Part shown: in pieces, positions 61,101 through 64,000 of the stretch
Position numbering within the stretch: position 1 is the stretch's first letter
How the letters are laid out: each line of letters starts with the position of its first letter
Assembly (NCBI RefSeq): GCF_934191625.1
Contig: NZ_CAKPUG010000005.1
Location: 1 to 64,000 of the forward strand
Source of the DNA: an uncultured Lactococcus sp.
GTDB lineage: Bacteria > Bacillota > Bacilli > Lactobacillales > Streptococcaceae
Direction: 5' to 3'
Length of the DNA stretch: 64,000 bases
Notes under the pieces: model-generated
The model's input: only the letters and a program-made list of their open reading frames with translations
The model's database searches: none
Told to the model about the DNA's origin: nothing
Translations under genes and position numbers: made by a program

Positions 61101-64000
61101 GGTATTCGGACAATCTGCTTTCACAATGCCAGAATTCTTTACCGCAGAGCTTAAAGTACCTGCTTTCGCTGCTGCAACCATTCGTCCATTAGAGGTTCAG
61201 TTTAGAGGTCTTGACTTAATAGAGAACCCAATCCGAACTTATACAGGACAGCCGATTGCGCCATATCTATCTGACTGGAGGCTGCCGACTCTAAGGACAG
61301 TAAAGAGCAACAAGCAAGACTTATTAGAGTATGAGTTAGCTGGAACAGGGAGAATAGAAGCTCATCCTGGTGGTCTTATTCATAAGCAGAACACGCAGGT
61401 TGGTACCGCCCTTACCGCTTTAGATGGTAATTGGAGGATTAATGGCACTCACCACGAAAACTATCGTCTTATCGATGCAGCAGAAGCAGAATGGCAGATA
61501 GTTACTCAAAAAGTAACCTCTTGGGATTCTGACCAAGTCGCTGGAGCAGAAGCTGGGCTTGCCTCTAAAATTTTCGATGATACAGATACTTTTTCCGCTG
61601 AGAATATTCATCATCTTCCGCGTTTGAATAGCACAGACTTGGATATTGATGAGTGGGAGCTGTCCTTTAACGCGCCAGATGTCCGTGAGGCGAGCCATCT
61701 GACCATTGGCAACCCAGAGCTGGTTCGGGAGCAGTTAAATGACTTGCTTGGGCCAAACCAAGAGCTTGCTGTTGATTTTGATTTCACCAGTCTCTTTGAG
61801 GGAGTAATCTCACCACGTGTCTTGCGCTGGGAAAATGGACGTATACCTTCACGTCGGTACAATGGTGGCAATGAAATCATAGGAAATATTACGCTACCAA
61901 GCTTGGTAGCTTCAGAAGCTGGGCATGAAATTCTAAATGAACAGGTGTACATTACTTATGACCCAGTACTTTTAGAAAATCTTTCATTCCGTGATACAGT
62001 AGTGGGAAGTTACTCGTTTGACTGGTATGAACGGATTCTTTTGGATTTTGATTTTATCCATGAAAGACATAAAGAGAATTATATCGTGTTAGACCTCCCA
62101 CTAACTTGGGCATCCATCCTCCCAGCTAATATAGAAATGACTGGGGAAAAGGCTTATGCTTTTGAAGCCCATGATAGAGAATATGATGGTAACAGGGAAA
62201 TCACGCTTAATGAATTTGTAGCTACGATTGGTCTTGCAGGTGGCTATGACATTGAGATGCCTTACCGTGTAGAAGGGCTTCGCTTTAAGGAGATCCATGC
62301 GGGTACAGATGAACTTGTCTTTGACAGGATAGTCTTTGATGAGAAAGAGCAATATTTTGAAGCAGATGACATCGCTGAGCTTCGAGGACGTATTGAAGAA
62401 TATATCCGAGCATATCGAGATGCCCGAATCACTCCACGTATTATTGGCTGGACAGAGGGTCAAGTTTTTGATAAGGAATGGGACGGCACAACTGATGTCC
62501 ACGGCATTCGACGTACTCCTGAGTTAGTACGATCAGGGTCAAGGCTTGAAGGAGCCATTGTGGAACGTGATTGGGAAGCGATTGAAGTTGTAGCTGGCTG
62601 GGCGCAGTTTGCTGATAGCAAAATGGGCAATAACATTGCTGTAGACTCAGATGGACATTGGAACTTGACGACAAGCAATACAGTTAATCACCCGCTAAGC
62701 AATTACACCTTTGGGACTCTTGATGAGGCAGGGCTAGTGCCACAACCAATATTCGCCCCAGCCAACATCAAAAAAGTACCTGTCACCCACGTGCGCCCAA
62801 TGCCAGAAAACCCAGAGGACATGGAAGCCAATGTTCTTTATATCCGCTCGGGCTATATCGAACGGCAGTACACAGGTAACGCGTGGATAGATATTGCTAG
62901 CGACATGAAACAAGAGCCTGAATTTGCCTTGCTTAATGCGCAAAACCAGCTTATTGAGCTTTCACTAGATGACTTGCTTGACCTTAGCGTTCGTTTCGCA
63001 GATAAAGATGTTGCCTATGATAATGGTGCAGTTACAAATAAGGAGATTATCGCAAGCTTTGACAGCTTGAGGCAAGTCGAAATTCAGCTTTCGCCAGCAC
63101 AGATAAGCAGCGTTCAAGAGCTACTCTTCACAGGGCGAATCACACCTTGGGAGCTAAGAGAAACTGATATTACGACAAAGATTGATTTTGTTGGCAACCG
63201 TAAGCTACATCAGATTTATAATGGTGGTGAGGACTGGCTGGTTCCAGTAGAAGAAGATCCTGATAATGCTGGAGAAAGCATTAAGCTTTTCCCAGAAGTT
63301 GGGATAGAAATTCTAGACACAAGAGAAATCATTCCTATCCGCTTTGACGACGATGAGTATGAGATTCGCTTTGCGGATCGTCATGTAGGCCAGAACAAAC
63401 AGGTAAGCATTGCTGGTTTCTATCTGGATTCACGAAATGTAACCCTGCATGAGGATTTAGAAGCATGGATGCGTTACAGCTTACTGACGGGAGACATCAG
63501 TCCTTTAACCATTCGCTGGACACAAGGTCAGGTTCGAAGCCGTGAATATGATGGGACTGCTGAGGCTGAGATTACAGCTCTGCCAAGCTTGCCTATCTTG
63601 GCTACTGACATAGACGGTGTTACTATCCATACAGGAACGGCACGCTTTACGGATGTGAATGTTCGCTTTGATGAGGCAGGTTCGGTTATTTCTCTACCTG
63701 TTCAAGCAAGTGCAGGTGAGTGGGGAATTTCTGGCAGATATTCTGGCAACTACCTACTCACAGCGTCAGACAGGATTCTTCCGACAAGTCAAGCTTTCGA
63801 GACATTCAGTACGGAGCGCCCACAGCGTGTTGATCCATTATTTGATGAAGCAGCAATCACACCACGTCAAATAGCTTGGACGGAAGGTCGAGTGGCGGAT
63901 AAGGAGTGGGATGACTCCTATGATGTCGACGAAATACTCCAACTTCCTCAGTTAGTACACTCGAGTGGTGATGCCATTGTGGCACGTGATGAGGGCAGAA
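58153..64000 (+). CDS. giant YDG-like-repeat surface protein, 3' end outside window
   Basis: The frame is open for 1949 codons from ATG 58153 (AGGAG at 58141-58145) to the window edge; I read it through without a stop. The N-terminus is strongly basic (RKVIKAKKKAIRRARLKKAG) with a short hydrophobic segment, then an acidic stretch (DEEEAEMMEEEEAPD). From about residue 400 degenerate modules recur with I(T/S)PRxxxW..G(Q/R)V...Y(D/N)G: DKTYDGS (~657), DKDYDGT (~876), RRYNGG (~1235), REYDGN (~1346), DKEWDGT (~1442), QIYNGG (~1688), REYDGT (~1798), DKEWDD (~1917). This fits the YDG/MBG domains of filamentous adhesins. No anchor is visible because the end is missing. Composition is richer in G+C than housekeeping neighbours. 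Confidence 0.85.
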   Translation, partial: MTERKVIKAKKKAIRRARLKKAGTVAAMLPLVMSKGAPVATLIRGRHDEEVPGIEQVVDVPEQEIADVVLPEIAATEADEEEAEMMEEEEAPDQSDALTTFEAPQTFTAPSFSEGGMNSFAARDSYLGISALNMSWNDWNNRENWALGNIYSVEWLSKDVVQIEFSREFPEVNAKKEDDTFTLGVGEFKDIEFKIGLGSELSEIMTVSKYEHIDADRSFIILQNVSPEMYGQISIYGRNRGKAQLSIRLIGGVLRPNPFIPIVLTEEHIIRGTVRDKFVGDLTPADVVQWPRLDLERLGITGNFTFFEDKIEDITFASTAQAGSSEINYGTVKWQEIITAIRNELANHGRSIAGDDAENIEALEAAFGGTGLFELAQVRENVPVALENIQINRGLVPPRPFDGTRTVQDIARHISLDFEIKMANGDRLPKTEQLEVQLPKYILRHDRAELPASFVHIDGHNHFNRVYEAVVQAAQGLEQTLSQELLEELTRSILAQSAQAKGLYDGTITLALTGVTPTIIGELQSVPDKTFDNDNNVVGGQEEYTFEFAIKGANTADGGELRFATATLVIDRADLKFNNSHVGRHKILVQPYVYKSLVFTAGAEDLFSTVDLPAFLDEYEEAIRSKIQTLAEQGGLFVDANINQRQVSWTAGRVADKTYDGSTSVTGIVAPQLTGFVDGDTNIIEVAFGNLQDRLQFANSLPGTWDIEGLNFNTSMLTRHDQVAGTQMTNYVITNEPVFESATIRTLILEEGDFDRLTFTRGEISRQYNATKVYDYSLLSPLTLERIEGISDNHTYQFVFYDTSDVLTFESRHVTDGFVPVRVTSDFGLQRSDVPREQSPVQLSPELRDYLRDRLFYGEITPRQVYWGLGQVADKDYDGTVSALVTTEPQLIPLAPSSSADFVGIHEYDKTGDDDYRVVLQKGSAEFVSEDVAHNAYGDVTPQSVRAIGEWSIGGGKYADNYELVAPPSKGTKGVVGFDLPSRVFGQSAFTMPEFFTAELKVPAFAAATIRPLEVQFRGLDLIENPIRTYTGQPIAPYLSDWRLPTLRTVKSNKQDLLEYELAGTGRIEAHPGGLIHKQNTQVGTALTALDGNWRINGTHHENYRLIDAAEAEWQIVTQKVTSWDSDQVAGAEAGLASKIFDDTDTFSAENIHHLPRLNSTDLDIDEWELSFNAPDVREASHLTIGNPELVREQLNDLLGPNQELAVDFDFTSLFEGVISPRVLRWENGRIPSRRYNGGNEIIGNITLPSLVASEAGHEILNEQVYITYDPVLLENLSFRDTVVGSYSFDWYERILLDFDFIHERHKENYIVLDLPLTWASILPANIEMTGEKAYAFEAHDREYDGNREITLNEFVATIGLAGGYDIEMPYRVEGLRFKEIHAGTDELVFDRIVFDEKEQYFEADDIAELRGRIEEYIRAYRDARITPRIIGWTEGQVFDKEWDGTTDVHGIRRTPELVRSGSRLEGAIVERDWEAIEVVAGWAQFADSKMGNNIAVDSDGHWNLTTSNTVNHPLSNYTFGTLDEAGLVPQPIFAPANIKKVPVTHVRPMPENPEDMEANVLYIRSGYIERQYTGNAWIDIASDMKQEPEFALLNAQNQLIELSLDDLLDLSVRFADKDVAYDNGAVTNKEIIASFDSLRQVEIQLSPAQISSVQELLFTGRITPWELRETDITTKIDFVGNRKLHQIYNGGEDWLVPVEEDPDNAGESIKLFPEVGIEILDTREIIPIRFDDDEYEIRFADRHVGQNKQVSIAGFYLDSRNVTLHEDLEAWMRYSLLTGDISPLTIRWTQGQVRSREYDGTAEAEITALPSLPILATDIDGVTIHTGTARFTDVNVRFDEAGSVISLPVQASAGEWGISGRYSGNYLLTASDRILPTSQAFETFSTERPQRVDPLFDEAAITPRQIAWTEGRVADKEWDDSYDVDEILQLPQLVHSSGDAIVARDEGR

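Overview
The window reads as a chromosomal segment of a low-GC lactic acid bacterium, most likely Lactococcus or a very close relative. Grounds: a Leloir cluster in the order permease-galM-galK-galT-galE, a PurR 'PurBox' about 76 bases upstream of the predicted purA start, a nitroreductase flanked by CopR-type operators (the CinD arrangement), a HdiR-like self-cleaving repressor, and pervasive extended -10 promoters. The genus call is inference from content; no rRNA or tRNA gene is present.

Layout. 1-0.64 kb: 3' end of a MucBP/LPXTG surface protein. 0.7-6.3 kb: HAD phosphatase, Rgg-type regulator, EcsAB exporter, CutC, RlmA methyltransferase, small membrane protein. 6.4-10.4 kb: two U32 proteins (tRNA hydroxylation type), NadR-like enzyme, RpiR regulator. 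10.4-17 kb: short tandem intergenic repeat, then the galactose operon with candidate CcpA (cre) sites. 17-20.3 kb: amino-acid antiporter and, on the minus strand, yaaA-recF plus a small coiled-coil gene. 20.4-24.5 kb: yfmF-yfmH-rodZ-pgsA. 24.5-29.8 kb: T-box, hisS-aspS, two YitT genes. 29.9-33.7 kb (minus): small gene, dus, ClC channel, Hsp33. 33.8-35.7 kb: a pentanucleotide-repeat leader ORF and a secreted protein with a SipW-like signal. 35.8-41.2 kb: purA, T-box(Phe)-pheS-pheT. 41.3-50.6 kb: 3D-domain cell-wall protein, HdiR-like repressor, rsgA, rpe, rmuC, yhaM, aldose epimerase, CPA2 antiporter, upp. 50.7-64 kb: a 1953-residue lectin/Cna-B adhesin, cinD, an orphan ATP-cone protein, and a very large surface-protein ORF that runs off the window.

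The most striking element is at 33.8-34.05 kb. A promoter drives a short leader ORF containing 11 perfect CAGCA repeats. Downstream, a 13-bp imperfect hairpin masks the Shine-Dalgarno sequence of the next gene, which encodes the secreted protein. Repeat number decides the frame in which ribosomes leave the tract. In two frames they travel into the hairpin, which should free the SD; in the third they stop at once and the hairpin should stay closed. This looks like a phase-variable translational switch, and I know of no described equivalent.

Other patterns worth attention: seven genes with an extended -10 only 6-8 bases before the ATG (probable leaderless mRNAs), paired operators around the HdiR-like promoter, two cop boxes at cinD, and the last ORF (58153 to the window end, at least 1949 codons) built of degenerate YDG-like modules. 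Housekeeping genes look intact; accessory character is concentrated in the four surface/secreted protein genes.
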